NCBI GenBank assembly: GCA_944390115.1 | Contig: CALXOW010000031.1 | Location: 1-34,464 of the forward strand | Length of the DNA stretch: 34,464 nucleotides | Direction: 5' to 3' | DNA from: an uncultured Anaerobiospirillum sp. | Lineage (GTDB): Bacteria; Pseudomonadota; Gammaproteobacteria; Enterobacterales; Succinivibrionaceae | Shown: piece by piece, positions 1-9,261 of the stretch | How positions within the stretch are numbered: position 1 is the stretch's first letter | Layout: each line of letters opens with the position of its first letter | Program-made: the position numbers and the translations under genes | The notes under the pieces: model-generated | Database searches by the model: none | Seen by the model: only the letters and a program-made list of their open reading frames with translations | Told to the model about the DNA's origin: nothing

Positions 1-4
1 CCCT

Positions 5-77
5 GCGTTTTCACTTAGGGGATAGGGGCGACCAAGGCGCCGCTTGCAGGTTCTGCTATGCGTGCCATCGGTCTGTT
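5..77. repeat. 73-bp direct repeat, copy 1
   Basis: The block matches 192-264 at 72 of 73 positions (C at 47, T at 234) with an offset of 187 bp. Identity stops abruptly on both sides. The near-perfect identity points to a recent duplication. The function is unknown. Confidence 0.85.
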
Positions 78-191
78 CCATGGTCATGGCCAGGCTTGGT
101 TCTGCCAGCGCTCAGGCCTGAAAAAAGAAAAAGTTTTTTTTGTGGCCACCCACACGTCTGAGCAGCAAATTTTTCTGAATTAGCGTCCCCG

Positions 192-264
192 GCGTTTTCA
201 CTTAGGGGATAGGGGCGACCAAGGCGCCGTTTGCAGGTTCTGCTATGCGTGCCATCGGTCTGTT
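192..264. repeat. 73-bp direct repeat, copy 2
   Basis: Second copy of the block at 5-77, with one mismatch. The 114 bp between the copies is not itself repeated inside the window. Confidence 0.85.
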
Positions 265-471
265 GCGACCATCATAAGGCAAAAGCTGACTGAAGTTCAA
301 GCCAGTGTCTCGGGAGTCCTACGACCCATTGGGCTTGAGACCTTTCTTGCTAAACCAGGAGGGTGTGGGGGCGACAATTTGAGAAAGCGCCGCCCAGGCT
401 CGGCGATGTTCTAAAGCTTTTGGGGTTGAGGGGGCCAAAAGCGTGAGCTTAAGCGCGTTTTGCACAGGAAG

Positions 472-501
472 TTGAGCCCTAGACGCCGCTTATTCTTTAA
501 G
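472..501 (+). promoter_or_regulatory. Candidate promoter of sugar-binding protein gene
   Basis: A TTGAGC box (472-477) is followed 18 bp later by TTTAAG (496-501). The -10 box is weak, but the predicted start near 508 would fall inside the inverted repeat at 501-518, as expected for a repressor that blocks initiation. Confidence 0.35.
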
Positions 502-518
502 ATGTAAGCGTTTACATC
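501..518. promoter_or_regulatory. LacI/GalR-type operator
   Basis: GATGTAAGCGTTTACATC has 7-bp inverted arms around a central GCGT. The core TGTAAnCGnTTACA form with a central CG is the classic operator shape of LacI/GalR-family repressors. It lies 52 bp upstream of the sugar-binding protein start. No repressor gene is in the window, so the regulator is unknown. The family of regulator is inferred from the shape of the site. Confidence 0.7.
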
Positions 519-569
519 AGAGCTGGGCGCAGTGTGGGCACACAGCGCGTAAGGGATTTGGTTTTGTTT

Positions 570-1838
570 ATGAAGAAGTTGGCACAAGCAGTCGGTTTAT
601 GTGCAGCAATGGCTTTGGGCTCCTCAATGGCCTCGGCCGCCGATCAAGAGCTCTTGGTCTGGTGCTGGGATGATAACTTCAATGTTCCAGCAGCTAAGCT
701 CGCCGGTGAAAAGTTCATGGCAGCACACCCTGATGTTAAGGTCACGGTGCAGAGTATTGCCCAAGATAATATTGTGCAAAAGCTCAATGCGGCTTTAGGC
801 GCCAACAATGTGCGCGGTCTGCCGGACGTGGTCTTGATCGAGGACTACCGCGTCAAGAACTTCATGGTGGGCTACCCTGACTTCCTGCGTGATATCACTG
901 ACTCGATTGATGTCAGCAACTTCATCGACTCTAAGGTCTATGCCTCTTCTTACAACGGCCGTCACTACGGCGTGCCATTTGACTCGGGCACCAGCGCCTT
1001 ATTCCTGCGCAAGGATATTATCGAAAAGGCTGGTTTAAGCGTCACGGATTTCCAAGATATCACCTTCAACCAGTACTTGGATTTAGGCAAGACGGTCAAA
1101 GAGAAGACCGGTGTGGCTCTGTTGCCATTTGACCCGAATGACCTCATTGAGATGCGCCTGATGCTCCAATCCAACGGCGAGTGGTTTACCGCTGCCGATG
1201 ACGTCAACAAGGTCACGGTCAAGGACAACGTCGCCTTAAAGCAGGCCTTTAACTTCTATCAGCGCGTCACCTCTGAGGGCTTGGGCTATACCATCACTGG
1301 CTGGAATCAGCTCTTATCTTCCTTCCAGCAAGGCAAGGTTGCCTCCTTAGTCTATGCTTGCTGGATTATGCCATCGATCAAGCAAGCCACCGATCAATCG
1401 GGCAATTGGGTCGTCATCCCAATGCCTAAGGTTGAGGGTCCTAATGCCACCCACTTCTCCAACTCCGGTGGCTCGCAGTGGTACGTCAACAACTACTCCA
1501 ACCAGGCTGACTTAGCCACCCAGTTCTTAAAGGAGACCTTTGCCTCCGACCACGACCTCATCAACGAGTTAGTCGATCGCATTGGCCTGATCTCCACGAT
1601 GAAGGACGCCAACACTCTGCCTAATTACCAAGAGGGTGACCCATTCTTTGGTGGCCAGAAGGTCGGTAAGGACTTTGTTGAGTGGAACACTCAGATTCCA
1701 TCGGTTAACTACGGCATCCACACCAAGGAAGTCGAGAGCGTAGTCGGTGAAGCGATGCAAAGCGTGCTGCAAGGTACTCCAGTCGATGAGGCCTTAGAGC
1801 AGGCTCAAGAAATGGCTCAGATGCAACTGGGCATGTAG
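570..1838 (+). CDS. Periplasmic sugar-binding protein of an ABC transporter (extracellular solute-binding family 1)
   Basis: A 422-residue protein with a classic signal peptide (MKKLAQ, hydrophobic core, cleavage after SMASA near residue 24). The mature part opens with LLVWCWDD and continues with a LPDVVLIED stretch and YGVPFDSGTSALFLRKDI, as in MalE/UgpB-like binding proteins of carbohydrate (CUT1) transporters. The ATG at 570 is preferred over the upstream GTG at 534 because it starts the signal peptide and has AAGGGA 13 bp before it. The gene stands alone: no permease or ATPase lies within the window, so its partners must be elsewhere or to the left. A LacI-type operator upstream supports control by a sugar. 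The substrate cannot be read from the sequence. It ends with adjacent TAG and TAA stops. Confidence 0.9.
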   Translation: MKKLAQAVGLCAAMALGSSMASAADQELLVWCWDDNFNVPAAKLAGEKFMAAHPDVKVTVQSIAQDNIVQKLNAALGANNVRGLPDVVLIEDYRVKNFMVGYPDFLRDITDSIDVSNFIDSKVYASSYNGRHYGVPFDSGTSALFLRKDIIEKAGLSVTDFQDITFNQYLDLGKTVKEKTGVALLPFDPNDLIEMRLMLQSNGEWFTAADDVNKVTVKDNVALKQAFNFYQRVTSEGLGYTITGWNQLLSSFQQGKVASLVYACWIMPSIKQATDQSGNWVVIPMPKVEGPNATHFSNSGGSQWYVNNYSNQADLATQFLKETFASDHDLINELVDRIGLISTMKDANTLPNYQEGDPFFGGQKVGKDFVEWNTQIPSVNYGIHTKEVESVVGEAMQSVLQGTPVDEALEQAQEMAQMQLGM

Positions 1839-1862
1839 TAAAGATTAGCTTTTACTTACCTA

Positions 1863-1901
1863 GGCTCGGCAGCGCTGTTGTGGCAGTGCCGGGCCTTTTT
1901 T
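1863..1901 (+). terminator. Rho-independent terminator
   Basis: GGCTCGGCA (1863-1871) pairs with TGCCGGGCC (1887-1895), with one G-T pair, followed directly by six T. It closes the single-gene transcript of the sugar-binding protein. Confidence 0.8.
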
Positions 1902-2085
1902 GTCTTAAGGGCTCAGAACAGCTAAGAGCTGGGTGCGGCACTGCCCGGTCTTTGGGGCTGAAGCGCGTGCGGGGCTGATGCTTGGGGGTACCGAACTTTG
2001 AGGCTTTCTTTGAGCTAAGGGCTCACTAAGATCTTGCTGGTAGGCTAAACTATATCGCTTGAGTGTTTTCTTGGGGAAGGATCTG

Positions 2086-2781
2086 ATGAGTAAGTTAACC
2101 CGCGCCCTAGCTGTTGCTGCTTCCTTAGTGTCTATCGCCACCGGCGTGCTCTTGTTAAGCCAAGAGGCCTTGGCCCAAGAGGCTACCTCCGAGCTTAAGG
2201 AGCACATGACGGCCTCCTTAAGTCCTGAGCAGCTGCGGGAGCAGGATCGCGCCGCGCTCAAGGCGCGCCTTGAGGCACTCACCGGTTTTAGCGCGCACTT
2301 TAAGCAAGAGCTCACCGATAGTGCGGGCAATGTGCTAAGCGAGGGAGTGGGGCAGATCTTCTTGCTGCGCCCTAATCACTTCTTAATGCACAATCAAAGC
2401 CCAGATGAGCTGGCCTTCTACACCAAGGATTCAGACCTCTATTATTACGATGCGATGGTCAACCAGCTCTCGATTACCTCCTTGGATGCCTTAGGCACCA
2501 ATCCTTTGATGCTCCTGGCCGACATCGATAATGTCATCTGGGATGAGTATGAAGTATTGCGCGAGGGCGAGTTTTTTACCTTAGTGCCGCGCCATCCCCA
2601 AGATGTGCAGAGCCTGACTATGGCCTTTGCTGAGGGCACCTCATTCTTATCGGCGCTCACAATCCGCATGGATGATGACAACACCAACTTCTACCTTTTC
2701 AGCGAGCAAAGCGCTCAGGTGGATCCTACCGTGTTCGACTTTAAGCTGCCCGAAGATGTCGAAATCGACGATATGCGCTAA
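2086..2781 (+). CDS. lolA: Outer-membrane lipoprotein carrier protein LolA
   Basis: LolA carries lipoproteins across the periplasm from the LolCDE exporter to LolB. This 231-residue protein has a signal peptide ending in EALAQ, then the hallmark SAHFKQELTDSAGN, RPNHFLMHNQSPDE and the C-terminal PEDVEIDDMR, all aligning with E. coli LolA. It is somewhat longer than usual (about 203), with roughly 30 extra residues of charged helix between the signal peptide and the conserved start of the mature fold. ATG 2086 is chosen over TTG 2059 because GGGGAAGG lies just before it and it begins the signal peptide. rarA follows 14 bp downstream, as in E. coli; ftsK, the usual upstream neighbour, is absent. 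Confidence 0.92.
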   Translation: MSKLTRALAVAASLVSIATGVLLLSQEALAQEATSELKEHMTASLSPEQLREQDRAALKARLEALTGFSAHFKQELTDSAGNVLSEGVGQIFLLRPNHFLMHNQSPDELAFYTKDSDLYYYDAMVNQLSITSLDALGTNPLMLLADIDNVIWDEYEVLREGEFFTLVPRHPQDVQSLTMAFAEGTSFLSALTIRMDDDNTNFYLFSEQSAQVDPTVFDFKLPEDVEIDDMR

Positions 2782-2795
2782 GGGACAAGGTAACC

Positions 2796-4391
2796 ATGGC
2801 CGCCAAAGATAGTGCCCACGAGCTGGGCTTGCTCCTTGATTTAGAGGCAAGTGAACAACAAGCAGGACGAAGCTTGCCAGAAGAGAGCTTTGACCCTGAG
2901 TCAGCAACAGAGGGTATGGCGTCAGCTGGGAACATGGCGTCAGCCGAAAGCGCAGCTAACTTGGTGGATGCTGAGGCCGCTGATGATCCCTTTGCGCCGC
3001 TTGCGGCCCGGATGCGCCCGCGCAATCTTGATGAGTACATCGGCCAAAGTCATTTATTGGGGCCCAATAAGCCGCTGCGCCAGGCTTTAGAGCGTGGGCG
3101 CTGTTACTCCATGATTTTCTGGGGGCCGCCGGGCGTGGGCAAGACCACGCTTGCTTTGCTCATTGCGCGCAGCACCAATTCTTATTTAGAGCAGATTTCG
3201 GCGGTCGCGAGCGGCATTAAGGATATCCGCGCCGCTATTGAGCGCGCCCAAGCGCGCAAGCGCCGGGGCATGCGGACGATCTTGTTTGTCGATGAAGTGC
3301 ATCGCTTCAATAAGGCCCAACAAGACGCTTTCTTGCCCTATATCGAAAATGGCACGGTCACCTTTATCGGCGCGACCACGGAAAATCCGTCCTTTCAGGT
3401 CAACTCAGCCTTGCTCTCGCGAGCGCGCGTCTACGTCTTAAAGAAGCTCAGTGACGAGGAGCTCTCCCAGCTTATTGACGTAACTTTAAGCTCAGAGCGC
3501 GGCCTTGCCTCCTTTAATCTGACCTTTGATGACAAGGTGCGCCAAGCCCTCATTGCCTTGAGCGATGGTGATGCGCGCCATCTCTTGAGCACCTTGGAGA
3601 TGTTAAGCGACGATGCCGCGCCCCTGCCTAATGGCCAGCGCGTGATCACCTATGCCATGGTGGGTGCGGTCGCAGGGCGGCGCCTTATCAAGTACGACAA
3701 GGGCGGCGATGCCTACTACGACTTGATTTCCGCTTTTCATAAGTCGGTGCGCGGCTCCTCGCCTGAAGGCGCGCTTTATTGGTATGCCCGCATTTTAGAG
3801 GCAGGCGGTGACCCGCTCTATGTGGCACGGCGCCTGTTGGCCATCGCCACCGAAGATATTGGTCTTGCCGACCCGCAAGCGATGCAGGTTGGACTTAACG
3901 CCTGGGATATTTTCACGCGCGTGGGTGAAGCCGAAGGCGAGCGCGCCATTGCCGAGGCGGCGGTTTATATGGCCTTAGCCCCTAAGAGCAATCATCTTTA
4001 CACCGCCTTTGCTCAGGCGCGCGAGGATGCGCGCAAGCTGCCGTCCTTTGAGGTGCCGCTTTATCTGCGCAATGCCCCGACTAAGCTTATGAGCGATTTG
4101 GGCTATCACCAGGGCTATCGCTACGCCCACGACTACCCTAATGCCTATGCCGCCGGTGAGTGCTTCTTGCCGGAGGAGCTTCATGGCCGGCGCTATTATG
4201 AGCCAAGCGAGCGTGGTTTTGAGCAGCGCTTACGGCAAATGGAGCAGTACCTCCAGCAATGTGATGCCTTAGCGCCGCCGTCTGAGCAGCGCTATAGCCC
4301 CGAGCACGCGCGCGCCAAAATGGCTGAGCTCAAGCGCTATGCCCCAGACTTGTTTTCAGATGATGTGGGGCGTAACCCCAGCCACAACTAG
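2796..4391 (+). CDS. rarA: Replication-associated recombination protein A (RarA/MgsA AAA+ ATPase)
   Basis: RarA is a clamp-loader-like AAA+ ATPase that acts at stalled replication forks. The sequence shows Walker A GPPGVGKT (residues 110-117), Walker B ILFVDEVH (162-169), sensor 1 GATTENPSF (192-200) and the C-terminal RarA domain with YWYARILEAGGDPLYVARR and FLPEELHGRRYY. At 531 residues it is about 85 longer than E. coli RarA (447): an acidic, alanine-rich extension of about 65 residues precedes the conserved DDPFAPLAARMRPRNLDEYIG, and a further stretch follows at the C-terminus. The start at 2796 has a ribosome site (ACAAGG); no better internal start is obvious before the core. The gene is coupled to lolA and ends with a lone TAG stop. 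Confidence 0.93.
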   Translation: MAAKDSAHELGLLLDLEASEQQAGRSLPEESFDPESATEGMASAGNMASAESAANLVDAEAADDPFAPLAARMRPRNLDEYIGQSHLLGPNKPLRQALERGRCYSMIFWGPPGVGKTTLALLIARSTNSYLEQISAVASGIKDIRAAIERAQARKRRGMRTILFVDEVHRFNKAQQDAFLPYIENGTVTFIGATTENPSFQVNSALLSRARVYVLKKLSDEELSQLIDVTLSSERGLASFNLTFDDKVRQALIALSDGDARHLLSTLEMLSDDAAPLPNGQRVITYAMVGAVAGRRLIKYDKGGDAYYDLISAFHKSVRGSSPEGALYWYARILEAGGDPLYVARRLLAIATEDIGLADPQAMQVGLNAWDIFTRVGEAEGERAIAEAAVYMALAPKSNHLYTAFAQAREDARKLPSFEVPLYLRNAPTKLMSDLGYHQGYRYAHDYPNAYAAGECFLPEELHGRRYYEPSERGFEQRLRQMEQYLQQCDALAPPSEQRYSPEHARAKMAELKRYAPDLFSDDVGRNPSHN

Positions 4392-4509
4392 CCCAGAACG
4401 TAACCGGGGCAGGGTAAACAGTCACTGGCAAGCAAACAGTCTCCGGTAAAGTGGCTGCGTAATGGGCCTGACCAGGCGGGCCTGGGGCCGGGCAAAGTAG
4501 CTTAGCGGC

Positions 4510-4601
4510 CTGGTTTTATCCCGGTGGTGGGCTTGGTAAAGCAGGGCGGTGGGGATTGGTAAAGCAATGCTGTGGAGCCTAATAAAGCAGCGTGGTGGGG
4601 C
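4510..4601. repeat. Four imperfect 23-bp tandem repeats
   Basis: Units begin at 4510, 4533, 4556 and 4579. The shared pattern is TTGGTAAAGCA followed by a G-rich GGTGGGG segment; the first unit is the most divergent. They sit in the rarA-serS gap. Function unknown; they resemble a small minisatellite. Confidence 0.7.
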
Positions 4602-4641
4602 TTGATTTGGGCGCGCGCGCTGAGAATAGGGTTAAACGTGA

Positions 4642-6077
<1,436 letters not shown>

Positions 6078-6078
6078 G

Positions 6079-6594
6079 ATGTTGACAGCAGCTGATTGGC
6101 TTATTCTCGCTGTAGTCGTGATTTCAGGTGGCATCTCGCTGTTTCGTGGATTCATCCGAGAGGCCATCTCATTAGTCGCGTGGGTGAGTGCCTTTATTAT
6201 CACCAGCCGTTTTTACGAGGCCTTAGCGCCGAAGCTGACTTTCTTCTCGGACAGTATTGTACGCAACACCATGGCGTGCATTATTCTCTTTACTGCGACC
6301 TTGATTGTGGTGGGACTGTGCGGCACGATTTTGCGCTCGCTTATCACCAAGGTGGGCTTGTCCGGAACTGATCGCCTGCTCGGCGTGGCCTTTGGCGTGT
6401 TGCGCGGCGTGCTCATCGTCTGCGTGATTTTGGCCTTGCTGCAGATTGGCTTTAAGCTTCATATCCTAAGCTTTGTGGCCGATTCTCCATTCTATCGCGA
6501 TTCGCTCTTCATTCCGGAGTTACAGCGCATCGTTAACTGGTTCTTTGTTTACGGACCTAATACCCCTGAAGCGGTAGCGGATCTAGGAGCTTAA
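6079..6594 (+). CDS. cvpA: CvpA family membrane protein
   Basis: CvpA is an inner-membrane protein named for colicin V production and lying upstream of purF in many gammaproteobacteria. This 171-residue protein begins [18 protein letters not shown] and shows four hydrophobic segments (about residues 7-25, 30-48, 66-88 and 102-124), with the conserved [14 protein letters not shown] and [15 protein letters not shown] stretches. ATG 6079, one base after the serS stop, is chosen over the longer open frame from 6010, which would overlap serS and add a non-hydrophobic leader. Coupling to serS and purF suggests one transcript. Its molecular role is not settled. Confidence 0.9.
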   Translation: MLTAADWLILAVVVISGGISLFRGFIREAISLVAWVSAFIITSRFYEALAPKLTFFSDSIVRNTMACIILFTATLIVVGLCGTILRSLITKVGLSGTDRLLGVAFGVLRGVLIVCVILALLQIGFKLHILSFVADSPFYRDSLFIPELQRIVNWFFVYGPNTPEAVADLGA

Positions 6595-6595
6595 T

Positions 6596-8113
6596 ATGTG
6601 TGGTGTAGTCGGTATCTTTGCCTACAGTCCGGTTAACTTGACCTTGTATGATGCTCTGACGGTGTTGCAGCACCGTGGTCAGGATGCAGCCGGTATTGTG
6701 ACCTTAGACGAAGGCAACTTCAGACAGCGCAAGGCCAATGGCCTGGTAAGCGATGTGTTCCAGCAAAAGCACATGATGCGCCTTAAGGGTAATATCGGTA
6801 TTGGTCACTGCCGTTACCCAACCGCCGGCTCGTCTTCGGCGGCCGAAGCTCAGCCTTTCTATGTCAACTCGCCTTTTGGTATTGCTTTAGCCCACAACGG
6901 CAATTTGACCAATAGCCGTGAGTTAAAGCGCAAGTGCGATAGCATTTTCCGTCACGTCAACACCAGCTCGGACTCGGAAATGCTGCTCAATATCTTCGCG
7001 TGGCGCTTACAGCAAATCACTAAGTGCGAGCACTTACCTGAGGCTGATGATATCTTTGCCGCGATTCGCGGGGTCAACGATGATATCTCCGGTGGTTATG
7101 CCGTCGTCAGCGTCATCATCGACGTGGGCTTGGTCGCCTTCCGCGATCCATTTGGCATTCGTCCGTTGGTCTTAGGCCAAAGAAAGGATGAGGCCGGGCG
7201 CACCGAGTATATGGTGGCCTCCGAGTCGGTTGCTTTAGCCGTATGCGGCTTTGAGTTAGTGCGTGATATCGCTCCAGGTGAGGCGATCTTCGTCTCCAAG
7301 GACGGCAAGCTCCACTCCTCGATCTGCGCTGAGCACACCAAGCTGCAGCCATGCCTCTTTGAGTACGTTTACTTTGCCCGTCCTGATTCGGTCATGAATG
7401 GTGTCTCGGTTTACGCTTCGCGCGTCAGCATGGGCACCAAACTGGCCGAGAAGATCAAGCGTGAGTACGCCGATCTTAAGATTGACGTGGTGATCCCGAT
7501 CCCTGAGACCAGCTGCGATATCGCAGTCCAGATTGCACGCATTCTGGGTATCCCATATCGCCAGGGCTTTGTTAAGAACCGTTATATCGGTCGTACCTTC
7601 ATTATGCCGGGCCAAAAGCAGCGCAAGAAGTCGGTACGTAACAAGTTAAACCCAATTCCAGCGGAGTTTAAGGGCAAGCGCGTACTCTTAGTGGACGACT
7701 CGATTGTGCGTGGCACCACTTCAGGACAGATCGTCGATATGGCCAAGGAAGCGGGAGCTGCTGCCGTGTACTTTGCTTCGGCCGCGCCAGAGGTTCGTTA
7801 TGCCAATGTCTACGGCATTGACATGCCAACCAAGAAGGAGCTCATCGCCTACAACCGCACCAATCAAGAGATCGCCGATTTAATCGGGGCTGACGCTCTG
7901 ATTTATCAGGACTTAAAGGATCTTGAGGATGCGGTCAAGGCTGAGAACCCAGAGCTCACGGTCTTTGAGGAGTCGGTCTTTACCGGTGAGTACATCACCC
8001 CAGGCATCGACGAAGAGTACTTTGCCTACTTAGACCAGCAGCGCTCGGATGACGCCAAGGCCGACAAGGCTTGGAAGGATTCCAACGAGAGCCTCGAGAT
8101 TTACAATATCTAA
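6596..8113 (+). CDS. purF: Amidophosphoribosyltransferase
   Basis: First committed step of purine synthesis: it transfers the amide of glutamine to PRPP. The protein starts MCGVVGIFA, so Cys2 becomes the N-terminal nucleophile of the glutaminase domain after Met removal; [11 protein letters not shown] and AHNGNL follow. The phosphoribosyltransferase domain carries the PRPP loop [13 protein letters not shown] at about residues 363-375. At 505 residues it matches E. coli PurF. AGGAG lies 6 bp before the ATG, and the gene begins one base after cvpA. The E. coli PurF gene is under PurR control; no PurR box was recognised here. A strong terminator follows. Confidence 0.97.
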   Translation: MCGVVGIFAYSPVNLTLYDALTVLQHRGQDAAGIVTLDEGNFRQRKANGLVSDVFQQKHMMRLKGNIGIGHCRYPTAGSSSAAEAQPFYVNSPFGIALAHNGNLTNSRELKRKCDSIFRHVNTSSDSEMLLNIFAWRLQQITKCEHLPEADDIFAAIRGVNDDISGGYAVVSVIIDVGLVAFRDPFGIRPLVLGQRKDEAGRTEYMVASESVALAVCGFELVRDIAPGEAIFVSKDGKLHSSICAEHTKLQPCLFEYVYFARPDSVMNGVSVYASRVSMGTKLAEKIKREYADLKIDVVIPIPETSCDIAVQIARILGIPYRQGFVKNRYIGRTFIMPGQKQRKKSVRNKLNPIPAEFKGKRVLLVDDSIVRGTTSGQIVDMAKEAGAAAVYFASAAPEVRYANVYGIDMPTKKELIAYNRTNQEIADLIGADALIYQDLKDLEDAVKAENPELTVFEESVFTGEYITPGIDEEYFAYLDQQRSDDAKADKAWKDSNESLEIYNI

Positions 8114-8131
8114 AGGCAGAGCCAGCTAGAT

Positions 8132-8190
8132 AAAAAAAGAAGCGCCGACCCGCTGGGGCAAGTCCCCAGCGCGTCGGCGCTTTTTTCTTT
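8132..8190. terminator. Bidirectional terminator
   Basis: A perfect-arm hairpin (AAGCGCCGAC, CGCTGGGG and their complements, 8140-8182) has an A-run before it and a T-run after it. It serves purF on the plus strand and probably the convergent gene at 8287-9027 on the minus strand. Confidence 0.92.
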
Positions 8191-8286
8191 CCAGTAAGGC
8201 CACCACCGGGCTTGCCGCTGGGGCCTTAACGATTAAAACTGGGCAGCTACGACCGGCGTAGCTTGGCTTGCTGCTTAGCTCTCAGC

Positions 8287-9027
8287 TTAGCCCGCAGCTT
8301 CGGTGGTGCCCTTGAGGCGGTTTAATTGCTCGCTCATCAGGGAGATTTGCAGATTGTGCATCTGCGAAATCTCTTCGCGGATAGCAGCCTTCTCGTCGTC
8401 AGCGGCATCGGCTAAGCGGGCCTCGGCGTCGGCCAGGTCAAGCTTGAGTTGATCTAAGCACTCAGTGATTTGATCATCCGAGAGCATCTCTGGGGTAGCT
8501 TGCTCGGTGCCTTGAGCGGCGGCAGCCGATGGGCTGAGCAGCATATTAGCTAAGAGCACACCAGCACCAGCGCCAGCAAGCGAGCTTAAGAAGGTCGAGC
8601 CCATACCCATGCTGCCTGGAGCGGCACCAGCTTGGTTGTAGCCGGTGGTACCAGGGCGCGTGGTGGCCATATTGTTACCAACGGTGCCAGTACCCGTAGT
8701 GTTGTTACCACGGTAGGCATTCTGCGAGAACTGGGCGTCTTGCTGCTGGTTGGTGTTATTGGTGGTGTTGCGGTTAGTGCTCGTGTTGTTGCTAGCAGTA
8801 GAGCTGCTGCGATTGACCGGAGCGACCGCACGGCTAGAAGAGGTGGAGCTACGACGGGCCGAACGGCTGCTGCGGAAACCACCACGACGAGCCTCAAAGC
8901 TGGTGGTAGCCCCATGGCCATCAAACAGACCACCTAACATGGAGCTTAAGGTGCCAGCTTGAGCGCTTGGCACTGCGGTAGCTAAAGCTAAAGTAACAGA
9001 AGCGGCAAGAAGGGTCTTCTTGATCAT
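8287..9027 (-). CDS. Secreted low-complexity protein, function unknown
   Basis: Not recognised. The 246 residues show a signal peptide (MIKKTLLAASVTLALATA, cleavage near PSAQA), a Gly/Phe patch, an Arg/Ser-rich run (about residues 48-72), an Asn/Thr/Gln-rich run (about 78-96), then a hydrophobic Ala/Gly segment FLSSLAGAGAGVLLANMLL (about 144-162) and a predicted coiled-coil C-terminus rich in Asp, Glu and Ala. The ATG at 9027 is chosen because it starts the signal peptide; the longer frame from 9153 adds a leader without such features. TAGGAG lies 13 bp upstream. The layout (signal, Arg/Ser-rich linker, Gly/Ala membrane segment) faintly recalls bacterial Tim44-like proteins, but no Tim44 domain is present. 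Probably envelope-associated. Confidence 0.7.
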   Translation of the reverse strand: MIKKTLLAASVTLALATAVPSAQAGTLSSMLGGLFDGHGATTSFEARRGGFRSSRSARRSSTSSSRAVAPVNRSSSTASNNTSTNRNTTNNTNQQQDAQFSQNAYRGNNTTGTGTVGNNMATTRPGTTGYNQAGAAPGSMGMGSTFLSSLAGAGAGVLLANMLLSPSAAAAQGTEQATPEMLSDDQITECLDQLKLDLADAEARLADAADDEKAAIREEISQMHNLQISLMSEQLNRLKGTTEAAG

Positions 9028-9261
9028 ACGGTGGACATCTCTCCTAAGACGGTAGGGCGCAAGCATCAGCCTAAGCCCACGGCTTAAGCTTCCTGCACCA
9101 AGCGTAAAAACGCTCACTAATCTCTCAGCATAGCACAGGCAAATTAGGCGCAACTTAGAACGCTGGGCGTAATTTCAGATCTGTGATGCCGCGCGCACCA
9201 CCGCAAGGCGTATGGTTGGTGCGCAAAAAAGGCTTGGAGTGAGTGCTCGGGAGTTTCCATC

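Larger units (their letters stand above)
1..489. other. Gene-free left edge
   Basis: No convincing coding region is visible here. The stretch holds a duplicated 73-bp block (5-77 and 192-264), an A/T-rich run near 121-139 and otherwise unique sequence up to the promoter region of the sugar-binding protein gene. Short open frames exist on both strands, but none shows a recognisable domain or a good ribosome binding site. It could be remnant or insertion-derived DNA; nothing decides this. Confidence 0.5.

Noticed and set aside
285-400. A decayed tnpB tail on the plus strand near the left edge
   Set aside because: A short frame ending near 391 looked vaguely TnpB-like, but a stop lies just upstream and no conserved TnpB motif is present.
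8287-9027. Tim44-like protein
   Set aside because: Only the general layout of signal peptide, basic low-complexity linker and Gly/Ala segment is similar; the Tim44 domain is missing.
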